From Salipiger sp. H15 (GTDB taxonomy: Bacteria; Pseudomonadota; Alphaproteobacteria; Rhodobacterales; Rhodobacteraceae): a stretch of DNA of 64,000 nt. The translations under genes and the position numbers were made by a program. Of the stretch, positions 38,265-47,845 are shown in pieces (position 1 is the first letter of the stretch; every line of letters begins with the position of its first letter). Location: the NCBI RefSeq assembly GCF_040409955.1, contig NZ_CP123384.1, positions 1,212,501 through 1,276,500 on the forward strand. The letters are read 5' to 3'. The notes beneath the pieces are model-generated. The model was given only the letters and a program-made list of their open reading frames with translations, searched no databases and was not told where the DNA came from.

Positions 38265-39155
38265 TCAGGCGGCGATCTCGCGCAGCAGCCAGTCGCGGAA
38301 GGCGGCCACCCCGGCGTTGCCGGCGCTGCGCTCGGGCAGGATCAGCGCGTAGCTCTCGCCGCTGGCGAAGCGGCGCTGGGCGGCGAGGGTGAGCCTGCCG
38401 CTGGCGAGCGCCGGGCGGGCGATGATCTCGGGGACGATGCCGACGCCGAGCCCGGCCATGGCGGCGTCGAGGATCATGTCGAAATGGTCGAAGCGGGCGC
38501 CGCGCAGGATGCGGCGGGCGTCGGTGTCGCGGCCCCTGAACCAGTCGAGCCAGAGCGTCGGGCGGGTGGATTGCTGCAGGAGGGGCAGCTCGAGCAGCGC
38601 TGCGTCCGAGAGCTCGGCGCGGCCCGAGAGCAGCGCCGGGGCGGCGACCACCACCATCTCCTCGCGGGCGACGGTCTCGGCGGTGGTGCCGGGGGTTTCA
38701 TGCTGGCTGCGCATAAGCGCGAGGTCGAAGGGATCGCGGGCGAACTCCACCGGCTGCAGCCGCGCGGTGAGGTCGAGCGTGATGCCGGGGGCGGCGCGGG
38801 CAAAGCTCGGCAGGCGCGGGATCAGCCATGTGCGGGCAAAGCTCGGCAGCACGGCGAGGCGCAGCACGGTCGATTGCCCGCCGAAGGCCATCACCCCCAT
38901 TGCCGCGCCGTCGAGCTCGCCCAGCACCTTCTCGGCCTGCAGCAGAAAGGCCTGCCCCGCCGGGGACAGCACCAGCCTTTGCCGCACGCGCAGGAAGAGC
39001 GCGACGCCGAGCCGGTCCTCGAGCGCCGCGAGCGAGCGCGAGATGGCGCTCTGCGTGAGGTTCAGGCTTTCGGCGGCCATGGTCGTGGTGCCGCGCCGGG
39101 CGCAGGCGACGAAGGCCTCGAGCTCGCCGACGCTGGGCATGTAGGGTTTGCGCAT
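38265..39155 (-). CDS. LysR-family regulator, probably of gcdH
   Basis: 296 residues. N-terminal winged HTH with LEAFVACARRGTTTMAAESLNLTQSAISRSLAALEDRLG, then a GcvA-like substrate domain. It is divergent from gcdH, the layout of GcdR-type regulators of glutarate and lysine catabolism; it could instead or also control dpaL downstream on its own strand. The start ATG 39155 gives six extra residues before the second Met, and either is acceptable. Confidence 0.88.
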   Translation of the reverse strand: MRKPYMPSVGELEAFVACARRGTTTMAAESLNLTQSAISRSLAALEDRLGVALFLRVRQRLVLSPAGQAFLLQAEKVLGELDGAAMGVMAFGGQSTVLRLAVLPSFARTWLIPRLPSFARAAPGITLDLTARLQPVEFARDPFDLALMRSQHETPGTTAETVAREEMVVVAAPALLSGRAELSDAALLELPLLQQSTRPTLWLDWFRGRDTDARRILRGARFDHFDMILDAAMAGLGVGIVPEIIARPALASGRLTLAAQRRFASGESYALILPERSAGNAGVAAFRDWLLREIAA

Positions 39156-39189
39156 CCGGGTCTCCTTGGATGCGCAGACTATGAGTTTT

Positions 39190-39202
39190 TGTCATGACAT
39201 GA
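39190..39202. promoter_or_regulatory. Palindrome in the lysR/gcdH divergent promoter
   Basis: TGTCATGACA (39190-39199) is a perfect palindrome and TCATGACATGA (39192-39202) an overlapping one; TTTG and CAAA flank it symmetrically. A good candidate LysR-regulator site 80 bp before gcdH. Confidence 0.45.
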
Positions 39203-39281
39203 GCAAATCAAATCGTTTTTCACCGGGCCGCGCGGGCGCTAGTCTCCGCGCCGAATACACCCTTCCCCGGAGGAGCCTCCC

Positions 39282-40502
39282 ATGACCGACCTGTCCCATC
39301 TCAAGCCCAAGGAACGCCCCGAGCTGGCCTCGTTCGCCTGGGAGGACCCGCTGCTGTTCGGGGAGCAGCTCGAGGAAGAGGAGCGGATGATCCGCGACGC
39401 GGCCCATGCCTTCGCTCAGGACAAGCTGCTGCCGCGCGTCGAGCACGCCTATCTCGACGAGCACACCGACCCGGAGATCTTCCGCGAGATGGGCGCGCTC
39501 GGCCTGCTCGGCTCGACCATCCCCGAGGCCTACGGCGGCATCGGCGCGGGTTACGTGGCTTACGGGCTCGTCGCGCGCGAGGTGGAGCGGGTGGACAGCG
39601 GTTATCGCTCGATGATGTCGGTGCAGTCCTCGCTCGTGATGTACCCGATCTATGCCTACGGCTCGGAAGAGCAGCGCATGAAGTACCTGCCGAAGCTGGC
39701 CAGCGGCGAGTGGATCGGCTGCTTCGGCCTGACCGAGCCTGACGCGGGCTCGGACCCGGCGGGGATGAAGACCCGCGCGGTGAAGACCGAGGGCGGCTAC
39801 GTGCTGAAGGGGTCCAAGATGTGGATCTCGAACGCGCCGATCGCCGATGTCTTCGTGGTCTGGGCCAAGTCCGAGGCGCATGGCGGCAAGATCCGCGGCT
39901 TCGTGCTGGAAAAGGGCATGAAGGGCCTCAGCGCGCCGAAGATCGGCGGCAAGCTGTCGCTGCGGGCGAGCATCACCGGCGAGATCGTCATGGATGACGT
40001 CGAGGTCGGCGAGGAGGCGCTGCTGCCCAATGTCGAGGGGCTGAAGGGGCCGTTCGGCTGCCTCAACCGCGCGCGTTACGGCATCGCCTGGGGCGTCATG
40101 GGCGCCGCCGAGTTCTGCTGGCACCAGGCGCGCCAGTATGGCCTCGACCGCAAGCAGTTCGGCAAGCCGCTGGCCGGCACGCAGCTCTTCCAGAAGAAGC
40201 TCGCCGACATGCAGACCGAGATCGCGCTGGGGCTGCAGGCCTGCCTGCGCACCGGCCGCCTGATGGACGAGGGCCGCGCCGCGCCCGAGATGGTCTCGCT
40301 GATCAAGCGCAACAACTGCGGCAAGGCGCTGGATATCGCGCGCATGGCCCGCGACATGCACGGCGGCAACGGCATCCAGATCGAATACGGCGTGATGCGC
40401 CACGCGGCCAACCTCGAGACGGTGAACACCTACGAGGGCACCCATGACGTGCACGCGCTGATCCTCGGGCGGGCACAGACCGGCATCCAGGCGTTCTTCT
40501 GA
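39282..40502 (+). CDS. gcdH: Glutaryl-CoA dehydrogenase
   Basis: 406 residues, acyl-CoA dehydrogenase family. It oxidises and decarboxylates glutaryl-CoA to crotonyl-CoA with FAD. GcdH marks: [15 protein letters not shown], the substrate-selective Arg region ([13 protein letters not shown]) and the catalytic base Glu385 in TYEGTHDVH. The ribosome site GGAGGAG lies upstream of ATG 39282. Coupled to the CoA-transferase gene by a TGATG overlap. With that transferase it would channel glutarate, from lysine or tryptophan, to crotonyl-CoA. Confidence 0.95.
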   Translation: MTDLSHLKPKERPELASFAWEDPLLFGEQLEEEERMIRDAAHAFAQDKLLPRVEHAYLDEHTDPEIFREMGALGLLGSTIPEAYGGIGAGYVAYGLVAREVERVDSGYRSMMSVQSSLVMYPIYAYGSEEQRMKYLPKLASGEWIGCFGLTEPDAGSDPAGMKTRAVKTEGGYVLKGSKMWISNAPIADVFVVWAKSEAHGGKIRGFVLEKGMKGLSAPKIGGKLSLRASITGEIVMDDVEVGEEALLPNVEGLKGPFGCLNRARYGIAWGVMGAAEFCWHQARQYGLDRKQFGKPLAGTQLFQKKLADMQTEIALGLQACLRTGRLMDEGRAAPEMVSLIKRNNCGKALDIARMARDMHGGNGIQIEYGVMRHAANLETVNTYEGTHDVHALILGRAQTGIQAFF

Positions 40503-41623
40503 TGCAACTGCCTCCCCAGTTGCCCCCCATGCACGGGGTGCGCGTGATCGAGCTTGCGCGCATCCTCGCCGGGCCCTGGGCCGGGCAGGTGCTGGCCGAC
40601 CTCGGGGCCGAGGTGATCAAGGTCGAGGCGCCCGAGGGCGACGACACCCGTCGCTGGGGCCCGCCGTTCATCGAGCGCGAGGGCGACCGGTCTGCCGCCT
40701 ATTTCCACGCCACGAACCGGGGCAAGCGCTCGGTGGTCGCGGATTTCCGCACCGCCGAGGGGCAGGCGCTGGTGCGCGAGCTGGTGGCGGATGCCGACGT
40801 GGTGATCGAGAACTTCAAGCTCGGCGGCCTGCGCAAGTACGGGCTCGACTACGAGAGCCTGCGCGAGGTGAACCCCCGGCTGGTCTATTGCTCGATCACC
40901 GGCTTCGGGCAGGACGGTCCCTATGCCGAGCGGGCGGGGTATGACTTCCTGATCCAGGGCATGGCGGGCTGGATGGACCTGACCGGCAGCCCGGACGGCG
41001 AGCCGCAGAAGGTCGGCGTCGCCTTTGCCGACATCTTCACCGGGCTCTACTCGGTGATCGGCATCCAGGCGGCGCTGGCCGCGCGCGAGCGCACCGGGCG
41101 GGGACAACTGGTCGACATGGCGCTGCTCGACTGCGCCGTCGGCGTGCTGGCCAACCAGGGGATGAACTTCCTCGCCACCGGCCGCGCGCCGCGCCGGCTG
41201 GGCAATGCGCATCCCAACATCGCGCCCTACGAGGTACTGCCGACCGGGTCGGGCGACCTGATCCTTGCCGTGGGCAATGACGGGCAGTTCGCCCGGCTCT
41301 GCGACGTGCTGGGGCTGACGCTGGCCGAGGATGCGCGCTTTGCCACCAATGAGGCGCGGGTGGCGCATCGCGAGCTGCTGCGCCCCGCGCTGGTCGAGGC
41401 GCTGGCAAAGTGGGGCCGGGCCGAGCTGCTGGCGGCTCTGGAAAAGGCCACGGTGCCCGCCGGGCCGATCAACTCGGTCGACCAGGTCTTCGAAAACCCG
41501 CAGGTGATCGCGCGCGGGATGCGGATCGAGGGAGATGGTGTGCCGGGCATCCGCACGCCCATCCGCCTGTCGGAGACGCCGCTCGCCCCGGCGCGGCCCT
41601 CGCCCAAGCTCGGGCAGGGCTGA
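40502..41623 (+). CDS. Class III CoA-transferase, probably glutarate CoA-transferase
   Basis: 373 residues, CaiB/BaiF family. Motifs: VRVIELARILAGPWAGQVLADLGAEVIKVE, NRGKRSVVADFR, and the catalytic Asp177 in GVAFADIFTGL. Co-translated with gcdH, so the likely substrate is glutarate, activated with succinyl-CoA (SUGCT-like). The family is broad (oxalate, carnitine, bile acids), and operon context is the only basis for the substrate. It ends just before a hairpin shared with the convergent DUF4175 gene. Confidence 0.88.
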   Translation: MQLPPQLPPMHGVRVIELARILAGPWAGQVLADLGAEVIKVEAPEGDDTRRWGPPFIEREGDRSAAYFHATNRGKRSVVADFRTAEGQALVRELVADADVVIENFKLGGLRKYGLDYESLREVNPRLVYCSITGFGQDGPYAERAGYDFLIQGMAGWMDLTGSPDGEPQKVGVAFADIFTGLYSVIGIQAALAARERTGRGQLVDMALLDCAVGVLANQGMNFLATGRAPRRLGNAHPNIAPYEVLPTGSGDLILAVGNDGQFARLCDVLGLTLAEDARFATNEARVAHRELLRPALVEALAKWGRAELLAALEKATVPAGPINSVDQVFENPQVIARGMRIEGDGVPGIRTPIRLSETPLAPARPSPKLGQG

Positions 41624-41633
41624 GGTCCCAGGC

Positions 41634-41660
41634 GCTGGAGCGGGTCAGAACCGCTCCAGC
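41634..41660. terminator. Hairpin at the convergent 3' ends
   Basis: GCTGGAGCGG (41634-41643) and CCGCTCCAGC (41651-41660) are exact inverted repeats. The right arm codes the last residues of the DUF4175 protein (LLERF). No T run; a possible shared transcript end or mRNA stabiliser. Confidence 0.4.
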
Positions 41661-44263
41661 AGCCTTTCCAGATAGTCGAGTTCTTCCTGCGGACGTTCGC
41701 CCTCGCCGGTGCGGCGGCGGATCTCGTCGAGCAGCTCGCGGGCGCGGCGGTAGACGTCCTCGCCCTGCAGCATGGTCTCGTCGGTGCCGAGCTGGCCGTT
41801 GCTGCCGGCGTTGCGGCCGAGCGGGTCGCGCTGCTGGCCGGGATCGCCGCCCTGCGCCATGCCCTGCTGGCCTTGACCCTGCTGCTGTTGCTGCTGCGCA
41901 AGCGCCTCGCCGAGGTTGCGCATGCCCTCGCGCAGCGCCTCCATGGCCTGCGACTGCTGGTCGAGCGCCTCGGCGAAATCGTCCTGCCGCAGCGCCTCCT
42001 CGGCCCCGTCCATCGCCTCGTCAGCGCGGCGCAGTGCGTCGCGCGCGGCCTCGCCGGCCTCGGTGCCCGCGCCGGGCAGGTTCTGGCGCTGGCGGTTCAG
42101 CTCGTCGCGCAGCGCCTGCTGGCGGTCGGCGAGGTTTTCCTCGAGCGTGCCGCCGTCGCCCTGCTGGCCGCCGCCCTGACCCTGGCCCTGCGCCTGGCCA
42201 TCGCCCTGTCCGGGCTGGTCGCCGGGCTGGCCCTCGCCGGACTGGCCCTGCTGTTGACCTTGCTGGCCCTGTTGCCCCTGCTGGCCCTGCTGGCCCTGCT
42301 GGCCGGGGTTGAACTGGTCCTGCAGCTGGCGGAAGGCCTCGTCCGACAGGCCCTGCTGGTTGCGCAGCGTCTCGCCGAGCCCCTCCATCGCCTGCTCGCC
42401 GGGGGTCTGGCCCTGACCGGGCTGGCCCTGGGTGACCTGCATGTTCTCCATCATCTGCTGCAGCTGGCGCAGGGCTTCCTGCGCCTCGGCCATGCGGCCC
42501 TGCTCCATCAGCTCCTGGATGCGGTCCATCATCCGTTGCAGGTCGTTCTGGCTCAGCTCGATCATGTTCTGATCCTGGGCCATCTGCTGCTGGTCCTGGT
42601 CGGGGTTCTGCTGGGCCTGCCGCGAGAGCTGCCGCAGGTAGTCGTCGGTCGCCTCGCGCAGCTCCTGCATCAGCTCGGCGATCTCCTGGTCGGTGGCGCC
42701 GTTCTTCATCGCCTCGTTGAGCCGGTCCTGCGCGCGCTGCAGCCGTTCCAGCGCGCTCGAAAGATCGCCCTCCTCGAGCAGCAGCGCCAGATCCCAGAGC
42801 GCGGTGGCGATCTCGTCCTGCTGCTCGGCGCTCATGCCGTTGGCCATGAACTCCTCGAGCCGGCGCTGGATGGTGCGCAGCCGCAGGTAGGGCACGGCCG
42901 AGCGGAAGATGTCGTCGGGCTTGTAGCTGACGGCGCGCAGGATCTGCGCCACGTCGCCGGAATTGTCGCGGCTCCAGAGCAGCGCGCGGCGCTGCTCGAT
43001 CAGCGCGGCGGCGAGCGGGTCGAAGAAGCGGCGGCCGGGCAGGGTGATGACCTGCGCCTCGGCAGCGCCGGTCTGGCCCGCCTCGTCGGCGACCTCGAGC
43101 GAGATGCGCACCGGCAGGTTGGCCCAGGGGTGCTGCGAGAAATTCTCGATCAGCGTCTCGGTGAACTCGGTGCGGCTGCCGGCGATCGGCATGGGCAGCG
43201 GCAGCTCGATCGCGTCGCGCGGCTCGGGCTCGGGGGCAAGCCCGTATCGGCGGTCGACCTCGTCGAGCGCCAGCTCGATGCGCGCGGTGCCCGAGACGAC
43301 GCCGTAATCGTCGGTGGCGGCATAGGGGATCTGCGCGTCGCCCTCGTAGCTCGATTCGATCTCGCCCTGTTGCGACACGGTGGGGCGGCTGTCGGGGATC
43401 ACGGCGATCTGCCACGCGCGGCCGCCGGGGCCGTCGATGGCGATCTGGCCGGATTGCGTGACCTCGAATTCCTGCGCGGTCTCGGCCGGGGTCTGCGGGT
43501 CCTGCGCCGGGTCGGGCGCGCGGCCCGAGACGGTCTCGGTCACGTCGAGCGCGCCGACCTCGCCGTAGAGCCGGAGGGTGATGCGCGCGCCCTCGGGCAC
43601 GTCGAGCGAGGCGGCGGTGATGTCGTTGAGGTAGACCGACGGCAGGCGGGTGTAGGCGGGCGGCTCCATCCAGCCTTCCCATGTCGGGCCGGAGGCAAGG
43701 CCATCGCCCGAGGGGCCCATGGCGGTGACCGAGCGGATCTGCAGCACCGAGCCGAAGATCAGCGCGACGAAGAGCGCCAGCAGGGCGACGTAGCGCAGGG
43801 CATAGGGATCTGCGCGGGCGACGCGCAGGTCGGGGCGCACCGTGCGCGCCTCGAGCATCCGCGCGCGCATCCGCTGCTGGTGCGCCTTCCACAGCGCCTG
43901 CGAGCCGGGGTCCGTGGCGCCGATGGCGGGAGTGTCGAGCGCGGCGAGGATCGGGCTTCCGCGCAGGGTGGAGTCGAGCCGCAGCATCGCCTCCTCGCGG
44001 CGCGGCCAGCGCATCCGCCGGATGCCGCGCCAGAGCGCCCAGCAGGTGCCGCCGAGCGCGAGGACAGCGGCGGCCCAGACCCATTCCACGTCCACGAGAT
44101 CCTGCAGGCCGAGCATCAGCGCGGCCAGCGTCACGAAGATGACCGACCAGAGCGGCCAGAAGGCGCGCACGAGCCGTTCCACCGCCATGCCCCAGAGGGT
44201 CAGGCGGATCTGCCATCTCACCGGCTTCAGGATCTCTGCGGGCGCGCGGTCCCTTGAGGCCAT
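41645..44263 (-). CDS. Large membrane-anchored protein, TIGR02302/DUF4175 family
   Basis: 872 residues. Two membrane helices near the N-terminus (about 30-80) and a third near 155; then an extracytoplasmic beta-rich region (about 190-440), a helical region (450-640), and a strikingly low-complexity stretch of repeated GQQ units and Gln/Gly (about 690-760 and again near 820). TIGR02302 proteins are conserved in alphaproteobacteria, usually beside lysA or argH; the function is unknown. Here it is the last gene after lysA with a 62-bp gap. Coiled-coil-like Gln-rich helices suggest a structural or scaffold role. Confidence 0.88.
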   Translation of the reverse strand: MASRDRAPAEILKPVRWQIRLTLWGMAVERLVRAFWPLWSVIFVTLAALMLGLQDLVDVEWVWAAAVLALGGTCWALWRGIRRMRWPRREEAMLRLDSTLRGSPILAALDTPAIGATDPGSQALWKAHQQRMRARMLEARTVRPDLRVARADPYALRYVALLALFVALIFGSVLQIRSVTAMGPSGDGLASGPTWEGWMEPPAYTRLPSVYLNDITAASLDVPEGARITLRLYGEVGALDVTETVSGRAPDPAQDPQTPAETAQEFEVTQSGQIAIDGPGGRAWQIAVIPDSRPTVSQQGEIESSYEGDAQIPYAATDDYGVVSGTARIELALDEVDRRYGLAPEPEPRDAIELPLPMPIAGSRTEFTETLIENFSQHPWANLPVRISLEVADEAGQTGAAEAQVITLPGRRFFDPLAAALIEQRRALLWSRDNSGDVAQILRAVSYKPDDIFRSAVPYLRLRTIQRRLEEFMANGMSAEQQDEIATALWDLALLLEEGDLSSALERLQRAQDRLNEAMKNGATDQEIAELMQELREATDDYLRQLSRQAQQNPDQDQQQMAQDQNMIELSQNDLQRMMDRIQELMEQGRMAEAQEALRQLQQMMENMQVTQGQPGQGQTPGEQAMEGLGETLRNQQGLSDEAFRQLQDQFNPGQQGQQGQQGQQGQQGQQQGQSGEGQPGDQPGQGDGQAQGQGQGGGQQGDGGTLEENLADRQQALRDELNRQRQNLPGAGTEAGEAARDALRRADEAMDGAEEALRQDDFAEALDQQSQAMEALREGMRNLGEALAQQQQQQGQGQQGMAQGGDPGQQRDPLGRNAGSNGQLGTDETMLQGEDVYRRARELLDEIRRRTGEGERPQEELDYLERLLERF

Positions 44264-44325
44264 CGGTGTCTCCTGAGGTCTCTCCTGCGGTCCGGCGGCC
44301 GCAGGGGCCCGTCAGGGACGGGTGC

Positions 44326-45591
44326 TTACAGCCACTCGGGGAGCGTATCGCGGTTTATGATTTCCTCAAAGCTCGGTCTCCGGCGAATGACAGCGAATTG
44401 ATCTCCATTCACCAGAACTTCGGGCACGAGTGCCCGCGTATTGTACTCCGAGGACATGACCGCGCCATAGGCGCCGGCCGAGCGGAAGGCGACCAGCTCG
44501 CCGGGGGCGACGGGCGGCATCTCGCGGCCGCGGGCGAAGGTGTCGCCGGTCTCGCAGACCGGGCCGACCACGTCATAGGTCCGCTGCTCGGTCGCCGCGG
44601 CGGGCTCGATGACCGGCACGATGTCGTGGTGCGCGTCGTACATCGCCGGGCGGATCAGGTCGTTCATCGCGGCGTCGAGGATGAGGAAATCACGCCCCTC
44701 GCCGTGCTTGAGGTAGATCACCTCCGACACGAGGATGCCGGCGTTGCCGACGATCAGCCGGCCCGGCTCGATCTCGATCTCGCAGCCGAGGTGGCCGAGC
44801 TCCTCGCGGACCATCTGGCCGTAGTCGGTGGGCAGCGGCGGCGCCTCGTTGCTGCGGGTGTAGGGAATGCCGAGCCCGCCGCCGAGGTCGAGCCGCTCGA
44901 TCGTGTGGCCGTCGACGCGCAGCGCGTGGGTGAGATCGGCGACCTTGCGATACGCCAGCCGGAAGGGCTCGAGGTCGGTCAGCTGCGAGCCGATGTGCAC
45001 GTCGATGCCGACCACCTTCAGCCCGGGCAGGGCGGCGGCGCGGGCATAGACCTCGCGGGCGCGGGCGATCGGGATGCCGAACTTGTTCTCGGACTTGCCG
45101 GTGGCGATCTTGGCGTGGGTCTTGGCGTCGACGTCGGGGTTCACGCGGATGGTCACCGGGGCGATGACGCCGAGGGTGACGGCAACCTCCGAGATCACCT
45201 CCATCTCGGGCTCGCTCTCGATGTTGAACTGGCGGATGCCGCCCTCGAGCGCGGTGCGGATCTCGGCGCGGGTCTTGCCAACGCCCGAGAAGACGATGCG
45301 CTCGCCCGGCACGCCGGCGGCCTTGGCGCGGGCGTATTCCCCGCCCGAGACCACGTCCATGCCGGCCCCGGCCTTGGCGAGGGTCTTGAGGATTGCCTGG
45401 TTCGAGGCGGCCTTCATCGCGTAGCAGACGAGGTGCGGGCCCCAGCTCAGGGCCTCGTCAAAGAGCAGGAAGTGCCGCAGCAGGGTCGCGGTGGAATAGA
45501 CGTAGACCGGGCTGCCGACCTGCGAGACGATCTCGGGGACGGGCACGTCCTCGGCGTGGAGAATGCCGTTGCGATAGAGGAAATGGTCCAT
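44326..45591 (-). CDS. lysA: Diaminopimelate decarboxylase
   Basis: 421 residues, full length. The last step of lysine synthesis: meso-diaminopimelate to lysine and CO2. The PLP-binding Lys60 lies in VCYAMKAASNQA; DVVSGGEYARAKAAG, the IDVHIGSQL motif, and the C-terminal CETGDTFARGREMPPV (active-site Cys of the partner subunit) are present. Fold-type III barrel dimer. Encoded between small envelope-protein genes and DUF4175, an order that recurs in this order of bacteria. Confidence 0.97.
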   Translation of the reverse strand: MDHFLYRNGILHAEDVPVPEIVSQVGSPVYVYSTATLLRHFLLFDEALSWGPHLVCYAMKAASNQAILKTLAKAGAGMDVVSGGEYARAKAAGVPGERIVFSGVGKTRAEIRTALEGGIRQFNIESEPEMEVISEVAVTLGVIAPVTIRVNPDVDAKTHAKIATGKSENKFGIPIARAREVYARAAALPGLKVVGIDVHIGSQLTDLEPFRLAYRKVADLTHALRVDGHTIERLDLGGGLGIPYTRSNEAPPLPTDYGQMVREELGHLGCEIEIEPGRLIVGNAGILVSEVIYLKHGEGRDFLILDAAMNDLIRPAMYDAHHDIVPVIEPAAATEQRTYDVVGPVCETGDTFARGREMPPVAPGELVAFRSAGAYGAVMSSEYNTRALVPEVLVNGDQFAVIRRRPSFEEIINRDTLPEWL

Positions 45592-45691
45592 GTCGGTCCC
45601 CGGTAAACTGCTGCCGCCTTAGGGCTTCAGCGCGGAGATAAAGGATAACCCGTGGGAAGGGAACAGGCTCGCGCGCGGCCGTGGCCGCCCG

Positions 45692-46003
45692 CTAGACGGG
45701 GCGCGAGCGGATCCAGAGATAGAGCGGAAGCCCGCAGCCGACGCCGATGAGGAACGTCGCCGGGATCGCCAGCAGCGCCGCCCAGTTGCGGCGCACGGTG
45801 ACCTCGGCGAGGATCCAGAGCGTCAGGGTGATGGCCGAGATCAGCAGGTCCCAGCCCAGCCCGGCCACCGCGCCGTTGGCCTGCCACGCGGCGAAGAGCC
45901 CGGACAGCGACCAGCCGTTCGCGGAAAGCCAGCCAAGCATGTGGACCATCGGGTGCACAGCGCCCCAGAGCGCCAGCGCCAGCCACAGGTGGCGCAGGCT
46001 CAT
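45692..46003 (-). CDS. DUF2834 membrane protein
   Basis: 103 residues with three hydrophobic helices (about 5-25, 45-70, 75-98). Matches the small DUF2834 family of inner-membrane proteins of unknown function (TLTLWILAEVTVRRNWAALLAIPATFLIGVGCGLPLYLW). The ATG overlaps the stop of the small lipoprotein gene upstream (ATGA). 100 bp before lysA in the same direction. Confidence 0.8.
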   Translation of the reverse strand: MSLRHLWLALALWGAVHPMVHMLGWLSANGWSLSGLFAAWQANGAVAGLGWDLLISAITLTLWILAEVTVRRNWAALLAIPATFLIGVGCGLPLYLWIRSRPV

Positions 46004-46155
46004 GGATAGGCGACGCCCATCTTCACGGTGCCATGGACGCTGACACCGGGCTCGCGCGCGGTGTCCTTGGGTTCGGGGCGCGTGGGCACGCCGTCGGCGC
46101 CGCAGGCGGCGAGCATGGCGACAAGGCCGAGGGCCAGTGCGCTGCGGATGATCAT
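46000..46155 (-). CDS. LptM-like small lipoprotein
   Basis: 51 residues. Signal peptide with lipobox VAMLAAC (Cys18), followed by GADGVPTRPEP, which fits the LptM/YifL pattern C-G-x-x-G-x(4)-P. In E. coli LptM helps the LptD/LptE lipopolysaccharide translocon to mature, and its gene neighbours lysine-synthesis genes in many bacteria; here it precedes lysA. Start ATG 46155 behind GAGGAAC; the open frame to 46275 adds a meaningless N-terminus. The tail contains GVSVHGTVKMGV, resembling the tail of the neighbouring lipoprotein. Confidence 0.7.
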   Translation of the reverse strand: MIIRSALALGLVAMLAACGADGVPTRPEPKDTAREPGVSVHGTVKMGVAYP

Positions 46156-46255
46156 GGGTGTTCCTCGCGGTCCTTCCTCGCCCGGGGCAGCCTTGGCGGC
46201 CCGGGCGGGGTCACTTTCGCTCAGGAAGGGACGCGCGGCAAGTCGGTGGCGCGGC

Positions 46256-46435
46256 TCAGGTGCCGACGCCGACATGGACGGGGCCGCGTCCGGCCGAGAC
46301 GCCCACCGAGGGGTGGACGCCGCCGGGGCCGACCGAGACGCCGGTATGCACCCTCGGGCCGCGCGTGTTGGGATCCTCGCAGGCAGCGAGCAGCATCGTC
46401 ACGGCGATCAGGGCAAGTCCGGCGAGTCGATTCAT
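46256..46435 (-). CDS. Small Gly/Val-rich lipoprotein
   Basis: 59 residues. Lipobox MLLAAC (Cys19), then EDPNTRGP and a Gly/Val-rich repeat-like tail ([18 protein letters not shown]). The ATG overlaps the argH stop (ATGA), so it is translationally coupled to argH. No named family is known to me. Alternating Val-x-Val with Gly suggests a beta-strand or amyloid-like outer-membrane peptide, but this is only a guess. Start ATG 46435; an ATG six codons earlier is possible. Confidence 0.65.
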   Translation of the reverse strand: MNRLAGLALIAVTMLLAACEDPNTRGPRVHTGVSVGPGGVHPSVGVSAGRGPVHVGVGT

Positions 46436-47823
46436 CCGAGGATTTCCTTCCATCGGGCCACCTGCTCGCGCACGCGGGCCGGGGCGGTTCCACCATAGCT
46501 CATTCGACTTGCGACCGAGTTATGCACGCCCAGCACGTCGAAGATACCCTCGGAGATTGCATCGTTGACCGACTTCATCTCCTCAAGCGAAAGATCGCTC
46601 AGGTCGCAGCCCTTTTTTTCAGCCATGGCGACAAGCGCGCCGGTGACGTGGTGGGCATCGCGGAACGGCAGGCCGGTCTCGCGCACCAGCCAGTCGGCAA
46701 GATCGGTCGCGGTGGAGAAGCCCGAGGCGGCGGCGGTCTCGAGGTTGGCGACGTTGGCGGTCATGTCCTTGACCATGCCCTCCATCGCGGCCAGCGCCAA
46801 CATCAGGTTGTCGGCGGCGTCGAAGACCTGTTCCTTGTCTTCCTGCATGTCCTTGGAATAGGCCAGCGGCAGACCCTTCATCACCATCATGAGCGCGACG
46901 TTGGCACCGAAGATGCGGCCGATCTTGGCGCGGATCAGCTCGGCGGCGTCGGGGTTCTTCTTCTGCGGCATGATCGACGAGCCGGTCGAGAAACGGTCCG
47001 ACAGGGTCACGAAGCGGAACTGCGCGGAGGACCAGATCACCAGCTCCTCGGCGAAGCGCGACAGGTGCATGGCGCAGATCGAGGCGGCGGCGAGGAATTC
47101 CAGCGCGAAGTCGCGGTCCGAGACGGCGTCGAGCGAGTTGGCCATCGGCCGGTCGAAGCCGAGCGCCTCGGCGGTCATCTGGCGGTCGATCGGGAAGCCG
47201 GTGCCGGCCAGCGCCGCGGCGCCGAGCGGGGATTCGTTCATCCGCTTGCGCGCGTCGCGCATCCGCGACAGGTCGCGGGCGAACATCTCGACATAGGCCA
47301 TCATGTGGTGGCCCCAGGTGACCGGCTGCGCGGTCTGCAGGTGGGTGAAGCCGGGCATCACCCAGTCGGCCCCGGCGGCGGCCTGGCCGAGCAGCGCCTT
47401 CATCAGCGCGAGGATCCCGCCCTCGGCCGCGTCGAACTGGTCGCGCACCCAGAGCCGGAAGTCGGTCGCCACCTGGTCGTTGCGCGAGCGCGCGGTGTGC
47501 AGCCGGCCAGCCGGGTCGCCGATGATTTGTTTCAGTCGCGCCTCGACGTTCATGTGGATGTCCTCGAGAGCCGTCGAGAACTCGAAGTCACCCGCCTGGA
47601 TCTCTGACAAGACCGTGAGCAGACCTTCCCGGATGGCCTCGGCGTCGCTACTGTCCACGATGCCTGTGGCGGCGAGCATGGCCGCATGGGCCCTCGAGCC
47701 GGCAATATCCTGCGCTGCCAGCCGCTTGTCGAAGCTGATCGAGGCGTTGATCGCCTCCATGATGGCATCGGGTCCAGCGGCGAAACGGCCGCCCCACATC
47801 TGGTTCGAGGTCTTGTCCGACAT
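46432..47823 (-). CDS. argH: Argininosuccinate lyase
   Basis: 463 residues, full length. It splits argininosuccinate into arginine and fumarate. The superfamily signature [12 protein letters not shown] with its catalytic Ser loop is present, as are [13 protein letters not shown] and [15 protein letters not shown]. It heads the operon argH-lipoprotein-LptM-like-DUF2834-lysA-DUF4175 on the minus strand and is divergent from tlpA with only 22 bp between start codons. Confidence 0.98.
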   Translation of the reverse strand: MSDKTSNQMWGGRFAAGPDAIMEAINASISFDKRLAAQDIAGSRAHAAMLAATGIVDSSDAEAIREGLLTVLSEIQAGDFEFSTALEDIHMNVEARLKQIIGDPAGRLHTARSRNDQVATDFRLWVRDQFDAAEGGILALMKALLGQAAAGADWVMPGFTHLQTAQPVTWGHHMMAYVEMFARDLSRMRDARKRMNESPLGAAALAGTGFPIDRQMTAEALGFDRPMANSLDAVSDRDFALEFLAAASICAMHLSRFAEELVIWSSAQFRFVTLSDRFSTGSSIMPQKKNPDAAELIRAKIGRIFGANVALMMVMKGLPLAYSKDMQEDKEQVFDAADNLMLALAAMEGMVKDMTANVANLETAAASGFSTATDLADWLVRETGLPFRDAHHVTGALVAMAEKKGCDLSDLSLEEMKSVNDAISEGIFDVLGVHNSVASRMSYGGTAPARVREQVARWKEILG

Positions 47824-47845
47824 GTCCTGCCTTTCCGGAGGGAAG

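Noticed and set aside
47303..47845. Long N-terminal extension of tlpA
   Set aside because: It is antisense to argH. GGAGGG and a signal peptide fix the start at 47846.
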